Assembly (NCBI GenBank): GCA_949287305.1
Contig: CASEFX010000022.1
Location: forward strand, 30,189-94,188
Direction: 5' to 3'
From: an uncultured Sutterella sp.
GTDB taxonomy: Bacteria; Pseudomonadota; Gammaproteobacteria; Burkholderiales; Burkholderiaceae_F
Length of the DNA: 64,000 nucleotides
The notes under the pieces are model-generated. The model had not been told where the DNA came from. It made no database searches and saw nothing but the letters and a program-made list of their open reading frames with translations. This document shows positions 33,314-41,821 of this stretch, piece after piece. The translations under genes and the position numbers were made by a program. Every line of letters starts with the position of its first letter. Position 1 is the first letter of the stretch.

Positions 33314-34199
33314 GGCTTCGTTTTGGATGCTCGTCGGGATCTTCCTCTTCACCTTCACGGCGGCCCTTGCGAAGATCATGGCCTCGGAAGGCTTCGGCGT
33401 CTGGGAGATCGTCTTCTGGCGCTCGATCGTCGGGTGCCTCTTCTGCGCCGCGGTGATGCGGCGCAAAGGCATTTCGCTCAAGACCCGCTATCCGGTGCGC
33501 TACGTCGTGCGCTGCACGGTCGGGACCGTAAGCATTGCGCTCAGCGTCTACACGCTCACCGTCATGCCGATCGCCACCGCGCAGACCCTCACCAATACGG
33601 GGCCGCTCTGGTTCTGCGTCTTTCTCGCGATCGCGGCCCTCTTTACCGCCTATCGGCTCGACAAAGCCGTTTTGCTCGCCGTGCTCGCGGGCTTCGGCGG
33701 CGTTCTCCTCATCCTTCGCCCCGACGTGTCGCAGGGCATTACGATGACGGCCGCCGTGGCGGGCGTTCTCTCGGGCTTCACTTCGGGCGGGGCCGACTTC
33801 ATGATCCGGCATCTCACGCACAAAGGGGAGCCGGGCGAACGGATCGTCTTCTACATCATGCTCGCGGGCAGTGTCACGGGTTTTCTCCTCGCCTTCGGCG
33901 ACGGTTGGCACGACGTGACGCCCCTCTCGATTGCGCTCATCCTCGGCGTGGGATTCTCCGCCACGTTCGCGCAGATCGCGACGACCTACGCCTGGGCGAA
34001 GGGCCACGCGCTCGTCAACGCCGTCTTCAGCTTCTCGGGGATTCCCTTTGCGCTTCTTTTCGGCGTCGCGCTCTTTGGCGAAACGATCGATCTCGTCGCG
34101 CTCCTCGGCATGGCGGTGGTCGCGCTCGCGGGGATTTTCGCGACGCTGCGGCGCCTCAAGGCGGAACAAAAGGCTGCGCGACTTGGAGATGCCTCATGA
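33306..34199 (+). CDS. EamA-family (DMT) transporter
   Basis: 297 residues with about ten hydrophobic segments and two EamA repeats. The second repeat contains AWAKGHALVNAVFSFSGIPFALLFG. The start ATG 33306 overlaps gluQ by 8 bases; the longer open frame inside gluQ is rejected. It is a drug/metabolite transporter superfamily member, probably an exporter of amino acids or related metabolites; substrate not readable. Its ATGA stop/start overlap with the next gene implies coupled translation. Confidence 0.87.
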   Translation: MVKASFWMLVGIFLFTFTAALAKIMASEGFGVWEIVFWRSIVGCLFCAAVMRRKGISLKTRYPVRYVVRCTVGTVSIALSVYTLTVMPIATAQTLTNTGPLWFCVFLAIAALFTAYRLDKAVLLAVLAGFGGVLLILRPDVSQGITMTAAVAGVLSGFTSGGADFMIRHLTHKGEPGERIVFYIMLAGSVTGFLLAFGDGWHDVTPLSIALILGVGFSATFAQIATTYAWAKGHALVNAVFSFSGIPFALLFGVALFGETIDLVALLGMAVVALAGIFATLRRLKAEQKAARLGDAS

Positions 34200-36010
34200 A
34201 CGAAACGCTCTCGCACTACGAACGAAACGCCGCCCGCGAAGCGGGCCACTACGAATCCATCTCCGCGCTTACGATCGAGACGGTGCTCGAGCGGTGGATT
34301 CCGCGCGGCGCCCGGGTCCTCGAATTGGGCTGCGGGTCGGGGCGCGACGCACGCCGCATGGCGGCTCGCGGCGTGCGCGTCACGGCGACCGACGGCTCGG
34401 AAGAAATGCTCCGCATCGCGCGAAACCTTGCGAAAGACATCGAAGGCATTCGCTTTCAGAAGCTCCCCCTCCCTCCGCGCACGCCCGAGGGCGATGTCCT
34501 GCGAACCCGCGAGAAAGCACTCGCCGCGCTCGGCGCATCGGCGCCCTTTGACGCGCTCGTCGCGATCGGCGTTCTTCAGCACTTGGACGACGCCGGGCTC
34601 TTTGACGCGGCCCTCTTCATCGACGCCGTGTTGAGCGACGCAGGCACGATCGTTCTCTCCATTCCGGAAAACCATGCGACGGCGACGGCCGAGGATCCGC
34701 GCTTTTACGCAAACCGCCCGGCCGCGGAATACGCGTCGCTTCTCTCGCGCTTCGGCTTTGAAGAGGTCTACAACGAACGCCGGGAATCGACGGGAGCGCC
34801 CGGAAAGGAATGCACCTGGGTCACGCTCGTTTTCGTGCGCCGCAGCGAACGTCTGCGTGCGGTTTCGCGCCTGCGAGGGATTCTCGAAGACGAATCGAAG
34901 ACCGCCACCTACAAGTTCGCGCTCCTTCGCGCCGTGGCGGACGTGAACATCGAGGCGCCGGGGCGCGCCCGCTTTCTCGCGAGAAACGAGTGGCAGCCGA
35001 CTCCGGAGAGCGAGGTCGACTGGGTGGCGATCCCCTTCTCCCTCATCGTCGAGCGTTGGATCGACTACTTCTGGGCGCTCACGACCGGCCCGGGCCCCGC
35101 GCCGCGGCAGATTCAGGGGACTAGGCCTCTCGGCTTCGGCGCTTCGCTCTCGCGGCTGCAGGCGCTCTACGACGGCGACATTCTTCACTTCCGCCGGGAT
35201 TTCTACGAGGGACGCCTTGCATCGCCGGACGCAGAACCGGCCAAACTCAAGGCTTTTCTCGAAACCGTAAGAGACATCGCTTCGGCCCTCAAGAAGGGGC
35301 CCGTGCACTTCACGGGAAGCGCCTCTCCCGAAGGGAAACCCTTCCATACGTCCCCCATGGAGCGGGGTTTCTGGACGCCCACGCCCTCGGGCCTGGCCGG
35401 ACACTTCGGAGAACTGCGCCTTCCCGCGCACCTCTGGAACGAACTCAACCGCTCGGCGCCGTGGTTCGTGAACACCGTGATGTTCGAGTGGGCGAGACTT
35501 TCCGTTCGCTTTTCGCAATTGGCGGGCGAGCCCTCGAGCACTGCGGCGGTACTCGCAAGACTCCTTCCGCCCGACGAGCCCGAGCGCGACACGATGCTCG
35601 CCAAAGCCGTCTTCGAGGGAACGGAGAATCTGCGCTGCGTCTGGACGGACCGTCCGCTCACCCGCTCGACGCTTGCCGTCGACCACATGATCCCCTGGGC
35701 GAGAACGCACTGCAACGACCTCTGGAACCTTCTTCCGGCAGACCGCGGAGCCAACGGCAAAAAGAGCGACCGTCTTCCGACGCTTCGGCTTCTCGACGAA
35801 GCGCGTCCTCGGCTTTTCCGCGCCTGGCGCACGCTCGAAGATGCCCGTTCGGCGCTCTTTCGCGCGCAGGCGGAAAACACGCTTCTTCGCACGTCGCTCC
35901 CCAAGGTCGGATGGGAGAAGCCGCTCTTTGACGCGGTGCTGCGCACGGCCGACGACACCGCACGGCAGTTCGGCGCGCCACGCTGGGACGGACTCAGCGC
36001 GGATCGTTGA
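34196..36010 (+). CDS. SAM-dependent methyltransferase fused to an HNH endonuclease
   Basis: 604 residues starting at ATG 34196, with GGAG 8 bases upstream and a 4-base overlap with the transporter. Residues about 1-215 are a class I methyltransferase: motif I VLELGCGSGRDARRMAARG, an acidic strand-2 end (TATDGSEEM) and DALVAIGVLQHLDD. From about 225, RLRGILEDESKTATYKFALL begins a region like that found before the nuclease in stand-alone HNH proteins. An HNH site follows: CVWTDRPL, the DH of VDHMIPW, then NDLWNLLPADRGANGKKSD. All three HNH positions are present, so the nuclease looks active. A methyltransferase and a nuclease in one chain suggests DNA or RNA modification and cleavage, perhaps defence, but the substrate is unknown. 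A WYL-domain regulator follows. No specificity domain is recognised. Confidence 0.8.
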   Translation: MNETLSHYERNAAREAGHYESISALTIETVLERWIPRGARVLELGCGSGRDARRMAARGVRVTATDGSEEMLRIARNLAKDIEGIRFQKLPLPPRTPEGDVLRTREKALAALGASAPFDALVAIGVLQHLDDAGLFDAALFIDAVLSDAGTIVLSIPENHATATAEDPRFYANRPAAEYASLLSRFGFEEVYNERRESTGAPGKECTWVTLVFVRRSERLRAVSRLRGILEDESKTATYKFALLRAVADVNIEAPGRARFLARNEWQPTPESEVDWVAIPFSLIVERWIDYFWALTTGPGPAPRQIQGTRPLGFGASLSRLQALYDGDILHFRRDFYEGRLASPDAEPAKLKAFLETVRDIASALKKGPVHFTGSASPEGKPFHTSPMERGFWTPTPSGLAGHFGELRLPAHLWNELNRSAPWFVNTVMFEWARLSVRFSQLAGEPSSTAAVLARLLPPDEPERDTMLAKAVFEGTENLRCVWTDRPLTRSTLAVDHMIPWARTHCNDLWNLLPADRGANGKKSDRLPTLRLLDEARPRLFRAWRTLEDARSALFRAQAENTLLRTSLPKVGWEKPLFDAVLRTADDTARQFGAPRWDGLSADR

Positions 36011-36079
36011 GCGTTTGGACGTCAAAAACGGTCGCGCCTGCGTTATCCTCTTTTCGAACGCATTCCGAGGAAAATGAGG

Positions 36080-37057
36080 ATGGAACAGAACATCAACGCC
36101 GACCACAACAACGACATTCTGCTGATTTTCGCCGTACTGCGGGGCATTACGAGACGCTGGACGACGACGAGCGAAATTCAGAACCGTCTGGCTTCGCAGG
36201 GGCTCGACATTCACCGCAGAACCCTGCAGCGCGTTCTGAAGCGCATCGTGAACCACCCCGAACTCGGCGTCGAGCTCGACGACCGCACGCGCGTCTACGC
36301 CTATCGGCAGACGGTTCCTTCAGGAAGCTTTTCGGCGATGCAGATGAATCCGCAAGAGTGTCTTCTTCTGCGCCTCTTCGAAGAAAACATGCGCTACCTC
36401 CTTCCGGGGTCCCTCATGAACGCGATGGAGCCGCTTTTTGAGACGGCCCGCGCGACGCTTCGCGAGCGCGCCCCCGAAACGCCGGAGCGCACCTGGCTCT
36501 CGAAGGTGGCGTCGGTGCCGAGCGGGGTCAAGTTCATTCCGCCCGAAATCAAGCCCCGCATCTTCGACGCCGTCTCCGAAGCGCTCTACCGCGAAGTGAA
36601 ACTCGAAGTGCGATACCGCAATCTCGAAGGCGTCGAAAAGGAGGCGATCGTCTCGCCCCTCGGGCTCGTGCTGCAGGACCGCAAGGTCTACGTCGTCGTC
36701 CGCTTTGACGGCTACGACAACTGCCGGCACCTGGCGTTGCACCGCATGCTCGACGCAAAGCTCCTCGAATTCGCGGCGGACGTCCCCGAAGATTTTTCGC
36801 TCGACGAGTACATGCAAAGCCGCCACTTCAACTACAGCCACGGCAAGAAGGTGCGGCTCGTCCTCGAATTCGAGGACGGCCACACGGCGACGCTCCTTGA
36901 CGAATCGCCCTTCTCGCGCGACCAGAAGCTCGAAAAACTCGAGGACGGCTTCTGGCGCCTCGAAGCGACGACCGACGACACGAGTCTGCTCAAGGGCTGG
37001 ATCGGCGGCTGGCCCGACGGGCACTTCCGGCTCGTCGAAAAAATCCCCATGGACTGA
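36080..37057 (+). CDS. WYL-domain transcriptional regulator
   Basis: 325 residues from ATG 36080, with GAGG 9 bases upstream; the ATG at 36074 is too close to that site. An N-terminal winged helix-turn-helix (TTTSEIQNRLASQGLDIHRRTLQRVLK) is followed by a WYL domain (EALYREVKLEVRYRNLEGVEKEAIVSPLGL) and a C-terminal WCX-type extension (KKVRLVLEFEDGHTA). WYL proteins bind nucleic-acid ligands or nucleotides and often control phage-defence loci or DNA repair genes. It sits 69 bases after the methyltransferase-HNH gene in the same direction, so it may regulate that gene. No autoregulatory palindrome was obvious. Confidence 0.85.
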   Translation: MEQNINADHNNDILLIFAVLRGITRRWTTTSEIQNRLASQGLDIHRRTLQRVLKRIVNHPELGVELDDRTRVYAYRQTVPSGSFSAMQMNPQECLLLRLFEENMRYLLPGSLMNAMEPLFETARATLRERAPETPERTWLSKVASVPSGVKFIPPEIKPRIFDAVSEALYREVKLEVRYRNLEGVEKEAIVSPLGLVLQDRKVYVVVRFDGYDNCRHLALHRMLDAKLLEFAADVPEDFSLDEYMQSRHFNYSHGKKVRLVLEFEDGHTATLLDESPFSRDQKLEKLEDGFWRLEATTDDTSLLKGWIGGWPDGHFRLVEKIPMD

Positions 37058-37098
37058 GAGATTTGTCGGAGGGCAATGGGTCCGCCATTCCCCTGCGC

Positions 37099-37104
37099 TA
37101 GAAT
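37099..37104 (+). promoter_or_regulatory. -10 box before the nitroreductase/ybh operon
   Basis: TAGAAT 36 bases before the ATG at 37141. The leader contains GTCCTT and AAGGAAC, which could pair and mask the AAGGA ribosome binding site. Confidence 0.4.
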
Positions 37105-37140
37105 GGATGCAAAGGGTCCTTCGCAAAAGGAACAAGAAAA

Positions 37141-37920
37141 ATGACCGAGAAAAAAACGATTAAGAACTTCGTCGAGACGCTCGAGAGGCGCGTCAACGAC
37201 ATTCGCGAAGACTTCACGGAACTCAAGGCCGAAATGACCCGGCGCTTCGGTCCGAAGAAGGACGACGAGATCTTCCGCGCGCTTCCCAAGCCGCAGCCCC
37301 TTGACGTGCCGCTCAAGACCGTTCTCATGAACCGCCGTTCGGAGCGCAGTTTCAGCGACGAACCGATCACGGACTACGACCTCTCGACACTTCTCAACGC
37401 GGTCGACGGGATCAACCGCCCCAACGGCAAGCGCACGACGCCCTCCTGCCTCAACTGGCGGGAAATCGAAGTCTACGTTCTGAAATCCAACGGCATCTGG
37501 CGCTGGGTCCCCGAGCGAAACGGCCTTCTCTTTCTCTCGATCCGGGACGTGCGCGAAGAGACGGGCTTCGGTCAGCCCGCCATTCTCGCCGCCCCCGTCG
37601 AACTCGTCTACGTGGCGAACTTCAAGAAGACGCGCGGCCGCATGACGATGCTCGGCGAAAAGATCATCGAGCTCTTCAGCGACGACTGGGACGACGAGGC
37701 GGCGGAGGACATCCGCCGGCGCGCAGCGGACCTCAACGCGGGCGCCAAGGTGCAGATGACCTATCTCGCCGCGGCGGCCCTGCACCTGTCGACCGTGGTG
37801 CGCCTCGGGTTCGACCCCGAACGCCTCGGGCGGGCGCTTCACCTCGGGCCCGACGAAAAGGTCGTCGCGGTGCAGAGCCTCGGCTATCGTCCGTCCTCCA
37901 TCTTCGACCACATCCGCTGA
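37141..37920 (+). CDS. nitroreductase-family protein (SagB/ThcOx-like)
   Basis: 259 residues. After a coiled, charged N-terminus (about 60 residues, VETLERRVNDIREDFTELKAEM) it shows a nitroreductase-like FMN domain: VLMNRRSERSFSDEPITDYDLSTLL at about 60-85, TTPSCLNWREIEVYVL, and a C-terminal NAGAKVQMTYLAAAALHLSTVVR. This is the pattern of flavin oxidoreductases that reduce nitro or quinone compounds or dehydrogenate azolines. Fifteen bases separate it from ybhG, so it is probably the first gene of the exporter operon; a link with drug resistance is inference. Confidence 0.75.
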   Translation: MTEKKTIKNFVETLERRVNDIREDFTELKAEMTRRFGPKKDDEIFRALPKPQPLDVPLKTVLMNRRSERSFSDEPITDYDLSTLLNAVDGINRPNGKRTTPSCLNWREIEVYVLKSNGIWRWVPERNGLLFLSIRDVREETGFGQPAILAAPVELVYVANFKKTRGRMTMLGEKIIELFSDDWDDEAAEDIRRRAADLNAGAKVQMTYLAAAALHLSTVVRLGFDPERLGRALHLGPDEKVVAVQSLGYRPSSIFDHIR

Positions 37921-37935
37921 CACTGAGGTCAACGT

Positions 37936-38919
37936 ATGAACAAAGCCAAACCGATCGCGGGCCTCGTGATCCTCGCTCTTCTCGGTTCGGGAGCCTGGTA
38001 TCTTCTTCACGACCGCACGACGGAAACGCGCGAACCGACCGCCTGGGGTCACGTCGACACGAGAAGCGTCTCACTCGCCTTTGAAATCGGCGGGCGCATC
38101 GCAGAGCTCGGTCCCGAAGAAGGGATGCGCGTGAAGGCGGGAGACGTTCTCGGACGGCTCGACACGCGCTCGCTCGAATTGGAGCGCGCCCGCCTCGTTG
38201 CGAGCGCGCAGGCGCTCAAGGCTCAGTATTCGCTCGCCGAAGAAGGCGCGCGGCAGGAAGACATCGCGGTCGCCCGCGCGGAACTCGCGGCGCTTCGCCA
38301 GTCGCTTCGTCTTGCGCGCATCACGGCCAACCGTCAGGAAGAGCTCTTCCGGGCGAAGGCGACGACCGAACAGTTGCGCGACGAAGCGCGCTTCACGCTC
38401 GCGCAGCGCACCGCCCAGGAAAAAAGCCTTGCCGAACAGCTCCGAAAACTCGAAAACGGATCGCGTCCGCAGGAAATCGCCGCGGCCCGCGCGCAGTGGG
38501 AGGCGGCCGAGGCCGCGGTCGCACAGCTTGATCATCAGATCAACGTGCAGAGCGTCCTTCGTTCGCCCGCCGACGGCTTCGTGCGCGTGCGCGCCGCGGA
38601 ACCCGGAGACATGGCGGTCGGCGCGCGCACGATCTTCGAACTCTCGCTCGACGACCCGAAGTGGGTGCGCGCCTATCTCACCGAAGCGCGCCTGGGCGAA
38701 GTGCGCGAAGGCGACGTCGTGACGGTCGTAACCGACACGACCGAGCCCATTTCGGGGCGCATCGCCTTCATCAGCGACACGGCCGAATTCACGCCCAAGA
38801 CCGTGCAGACCGAAGATCTGCGCACGGCGCTCGTCTATGAATTCCGTGTGGACGTGCCCGACCCCGAGCACCGTCTGCGCATGGGTCAGCCCGTCACCGT
38901 AAAACTCAAACCCGAATGA
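37936..38919 (+). CDS. ybhG: HlyD-family membrane fusion protein (YbhG-like)
   Basis: A 327-residue periplasmic adaptor anchored by one N-terminal membrane segment (AGLVILALLGSGAWYLL). The barrel-sandwich halves are EIGGRIAELGPEEGMRVKAGD and SPADGFVRVRAAEPGDMAVG, flanking a long alpha-helical hairpin (about residues 80-195). It links the inner-membrane ABC transporter to an outer-membrane channel, presumably TolC, which is not in the window. Overlaps ybhF by 4 bases (ATGA). Confidence 0.88.
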   Translation: MNKAKPIAGLVILALLGSGAWYLLHDRTTETREPTAWGHVDTRSVSLAFEIGGRIAELGPEEGMRVKAGDVLGRLDTRSLELERARLVASAQALKAQYSLAEEGARQEDIAVARAELAALRQSLRLARITANRQEELFRAKATTEQLRDEARFTLAQRTAQEKSLAEQLRKLENGSRPQEIAAARAQWEAAEAAVAQLDHQINVQSVLRSPADGFVRVRAAEPGDMAVGARTIFELSLDDPKWVRAYLTEARLGEVREGDVVTVVTDTTEPISGRIAFISDTAEFTPKTVQTEDLRTALVYEFRVDVPDPEHRLRMGQPVTVKLKPE

Positions 38920-40679
38920 GCGTCCTCAGCGTCGAAAAACTCGTAAAACGCTTTGTCGGCCCCGACGGACGACCTCTCGCGGCGGTGGCCGAACTCTCGT
39001 TCGAACTTCCCGAGGAGGCCCGTCTCATTACGATCGCGGGTCCCGACGGCGCCGGAAAGTCGACCCTTCTGCGGCTTCTCGTCGGGCTTCTCACGCCCGA
39101 CGCGGGCGACATCCGCGTGCTCGGACTCTCGCCCGACAAGGCTTCGCTTTCGGGCCGCACGGGCTTCATGCCGCAGAAGTTCGGGCTCTACGAAGAGCTC
39201 ACGGTCCTCGAAAACCTCGAAACCTTCGCGGCCCTGCGGGGCGTCCCCAAGGCGGAGGCTCCGGCGCGTTTCTCCGAACTCCTTTCGCTCACAGGACTCG
39301 CTGGCTTTGAAGAGCGCCGCGCGGGCGCGCTCTCGGGCGGCATGAAGCAAAAGCTGGGCTTGACCGCCAGTCTTCTCGCCACGCCCGAACTCCTCTTTCT
39401 CGACGAACCGACGGTCGGCGTCGATCCTCTCTCGCGTCGGGAACTCAAAAACATTCTGCGAACGCGCACCGAGACGACCGGCATGCGCGCGATCGTGACG
39501 ACGTCGAACCTTTCCGAGGCCGAAGAGGCGGACCTCGTTCTCCTCATGGAAAAAGGGCGGCTCCTCGACGTCGCGACGCCCGAGGCGGCGAGACGCCGCC
39601 TTTCAAGACGAACCTTCCTTTTGCGCGCCGCCGATCCCGCCGACGCCAAGACGCTCACGCGCGGTGCGCTTAATCTCGTGAACGCCGAAATGGGCGAAGC
39701 CGCCCCCTTCCTCGACGCCTCGCCCAAGGCGGACGGCGTCGCGGTGCTCCTTGCCGACGAAGCGAAGGAAGCGGACCTCGCCGCCAAGGCTACCGCGGCG
39801 GGCCTGCCCGCCCTCAGCGTCTCGGCGAGAGCGCCCCTCATGGAGGACGTCTACGTCGACGCCGCCTTCGCGCGCAAGGCTTCGGCGCACTTCTCCGCCC
39901 CGAAGGTCGAAGCGGGAAGCGAAGACCTCGTGATCGAGGCCAAAGGGATCTGCCGGCGCTTCGGGAGTTTCACGGCCGTGGCCGACACGAGCTTCACCGT
40001 GAAGAAGGGCGAAGTCTTCGGACTTCTCGGCCCCAACGGGGCGGGCAAGACCACGACCTTCCGCATGCTCTGCGGGCTTCTTGCGCCGAGCGCGGGGAAA
40101 ATTCACGTTTGCGGCGTGTCGCTCGAAGAGGCGAAGTCTGAAGTCCGTTCGCGAATCGGCTACGTCGCGCAGAAGTTCTCGCTCTACGAAAAACTCACCG
40201 TGCGGCAGAATCTCGACTATTTCGGACGCAGCTACGGGCTTTGGGGACGGCGTCTTCGCGAACGCGTGACGGAAGCGATCGAACTCTTTCGCCTTGCGCC
40301 CTACGCAAACGAGCGCACCGACCAACTGCCGCTCGGCGCCAAGCGCGAGCTCGCCTTCGCGGCGGCGCTTCTGCACCACCCCGACATTCTCTTTTTGGAC
40401 GAGGCGACTTCAGGCGCCGACGTCGAGGCGCGGCGCACTTTCTGGCGGCGCATCGTCGCGCTCTCGCGCCTCGGCGTCACGACGATCGTGACGACCCACT
40501 ACATGGAGGAGGCCCACTACTGCGACCGCTTCCTCATTCAGGACCGCGGCCGCGTCCTCATCCTCGGCACCCCCGACGAAGTGCGCCGGGCGGGCGCCAC
40601 GCCGGACAACCCCGAACCCACGATGGAGGAGGCCTTCATCGAAATCGTCGAACGCTCGCGTGAGGAGGCCGCATCATGA
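38916..40679 (+). CDS. ybhF: ABC transporter ATP-binding protein with two fused NBDs (YbhF-like)
   Basis: 587 residues holding two nucleotide-binding domains. The first has Walker A GPDGAGKSTLLR, signature LSGGMKQKLGL and Walker B LLFLDEPTVGVD. The second (from about residue 345) has GPNGAGKTTTFR and ILFLDEATSGAD, but its signature is the divergent LPLGAKRELA. A similar LPLG-type signature is known in E. coli YbhF, so this is a family trait rather than decay. Powers the YbhS/YbhR permease pair. Overlaps both neighbours by 4 bases. Confidence 0.92.
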   Translation: MSVLSVEKLVKRFVGPDGRPLAAVAELSFELPEEARLITIAGPDGAGKSTLLRLLVGLLTPDAGDIRVLGLSPDKASLSGRTGFMPQKFGLYEELTVLENLETFAALRGVPKAEAPARFSELLSLTGLAGFEERRAGALSGGMKQKLGLTASLLATPELLFLDEPTVGVDPLSRRELKNILRTRTETTGMRAIVTTSNLSEAEEADLVLLMEKGRLLDVATPEAARRRLSRRTFLLRAADPADAKTLTRGALNLVNAEMGEAAPFLDASPKADGVAVLLADEAKEADLAAKATAAGLPALSVSARAPLMEDVYVDAAFARKASAHFSAPKVEAGSEDLVIEAKGICRRFGSFTAVADTSFTVKKGEVFGLLGPNGAGKTTTFRMLCGLLAPSAGKIHVCGVSLEEAKSEVRSRIGYVAQKFSLYEKLTVRQNLDYFGRSYGLWGRRLRERVTEAIELFRLAPYANERTDQLPLGAKRELAFAAALLHHPDILFLDEATSGADVEARRTFWRRIVALSRLGVTTIVTTHYMEEAHYCDRFLIQDRGRVLILGTPDEVRRAGATPDNPEPTMEEAFIEIVERSREEAAS

Positions 40680-41821
40680 AAAGTCTTCGCCGACTCCTCG
40701 CCGTGATCCTCAAGGAATGCACCCAGATCGAACGGGATCCCTCGATCCTTCTGATCGGGCTCTTTCTGCCGATCTTTCTTCTCATGCTCTTCGGCTACGG
40801 CCTTTCGATGGACGTCAAAGGCGTGCCCGTCGCGATCGTCGCGGAGGACGCCTCCCCCTTGAGCGACCGTTTCACGGACCGGTTCCTGGCATCCGACTAT
40901 TTCTCCGCACGGAAGGTCACGAGCCGCCTCGAGGCGGAAGCGCTCCTTGAGAACCGAGAAGTGGACGCGGTCCTTCACATCCCGAGCGACTTCGCCCGGC
41001 GGGTTCTTGCGGGCGAGGCCGATTTGGGCCTCACGATCCACGGGGTCGACGCCAATCAGGCGACGATGATCCGCACCTACGTGAGCGCGACGATCGCGAC
41101 GCAGCTGGCCACGAACGCGGAACTTGCCGCAAGTGTGTCGCAGAGCGCGTCCGCCAAGCCCTCGGTCGCTCTTTCGACGCGCGCTTGGTTCAACGAGGCG
41201 AACACGAGCTCCTGGTACCTCGTTCCGGGGCTTCTCGTCGTCACGATGACTTTGGTCGGGAGCTTTTTGACGAGCCTCGTCGTCGCGCGCGAGTGGGAGC
41301 GCGGCACGATCGAGTCGCTCTACACAACGCCGATCCGCCCGTGGGAGACGGCCGTCGCGAAGATCGTCCCGAACTACGTCGTGGCCCTTGCGGGCGCGCT
41401 TCTCGCACTCTGCGTGGGGCTCGTCGCCTTCGACATTCCGGTGAACGGCTCGGTCGGATGGCTTCTCGCCACGCTCTTTCTCTATCAGCTCCTCGCCGTG
41501 CTCTTCGGGCTCTTTCTCTCGGCCGCGACGAAGCGGCAGTTCCTGGCGCTGCAGTACGCCGTGATCGGAAGCTTCCTTCCCGCCATGATGCTCTCGGGCT
41601 TTCTCTTCGACCTTCGAAGCGTCCCCGACTGGATTTCGGTGGTGGGACATCTGCTTCCCCCCACCTACGCGATCGAATCGGTGAAGATCTGCTTCCTCTC
41701 GGGCGGATGCGAGGACATCCTCGCCCAAAACCTCGCAATCATCGCGCTCTGGTGCGTTTTCTTCTACGTTTTGAGCCTGCGGTTCCTTAGAAAATCCCTC
41801 GAAGGAGGCCTCCATGCATGA
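40676..41821 (+). CDS. ybhS: ABC-2 type permease (YbhS-like)
   Basis: A 381-residue ABC-2 permease with an N-terminal membrane segment (LLIGLFLPIFLLMLFGYGLSM), a periplasmic domain of about 130 residues and a C-terminal bundle of five membrane segments. The conserved REWERGTIESLYTTPIRPWE coupling helix is present. Forms a heterodimer with the YbhR-like protein. Starts at ATGA overlapping ybhF and overlaps ybhR by 8 bases. Confidence 0.9.
   Translation: MKSLRRLLAVILKECTQIERDPSILLIGLFLPIFLLMLFGYGLSMDVKGVPVAIVAEDASPLSDRFTDRFLASDYFSARKVTSRLEAEALLENREVDAVLHIPSDFARRVLAGEADLGLTIHGVDANQATMIRTYVSATIATQLATNAELAASVSQSASAKPSVALSTRAWFNEANTSSWYLVPGLLVVTMTLVGSFLTSLVVAREWERGTIESLYTTPIRPWETAVAKIVPNYVVALAGALLALCVGLVAFDIPVNGSVGWLLATLFLYQLLAVLFGLFLSAATKRQFLALQYAVIGSFLPAMMLSGFLFDLRSVPDWISVVGHLLPPTYAIESVKICFLSGGCEDILAQNLAIIALWCVFFYVLSLRFLRKSLEGGLHA

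Noticed and set aside
40316..40345. Second ABC signature of the YbhF-like protein seen as degenerate and possibly inactive
   Set aside because: An LPLG-type signature in the second domain is also known in E. coli YbhF, so it is a family feature.
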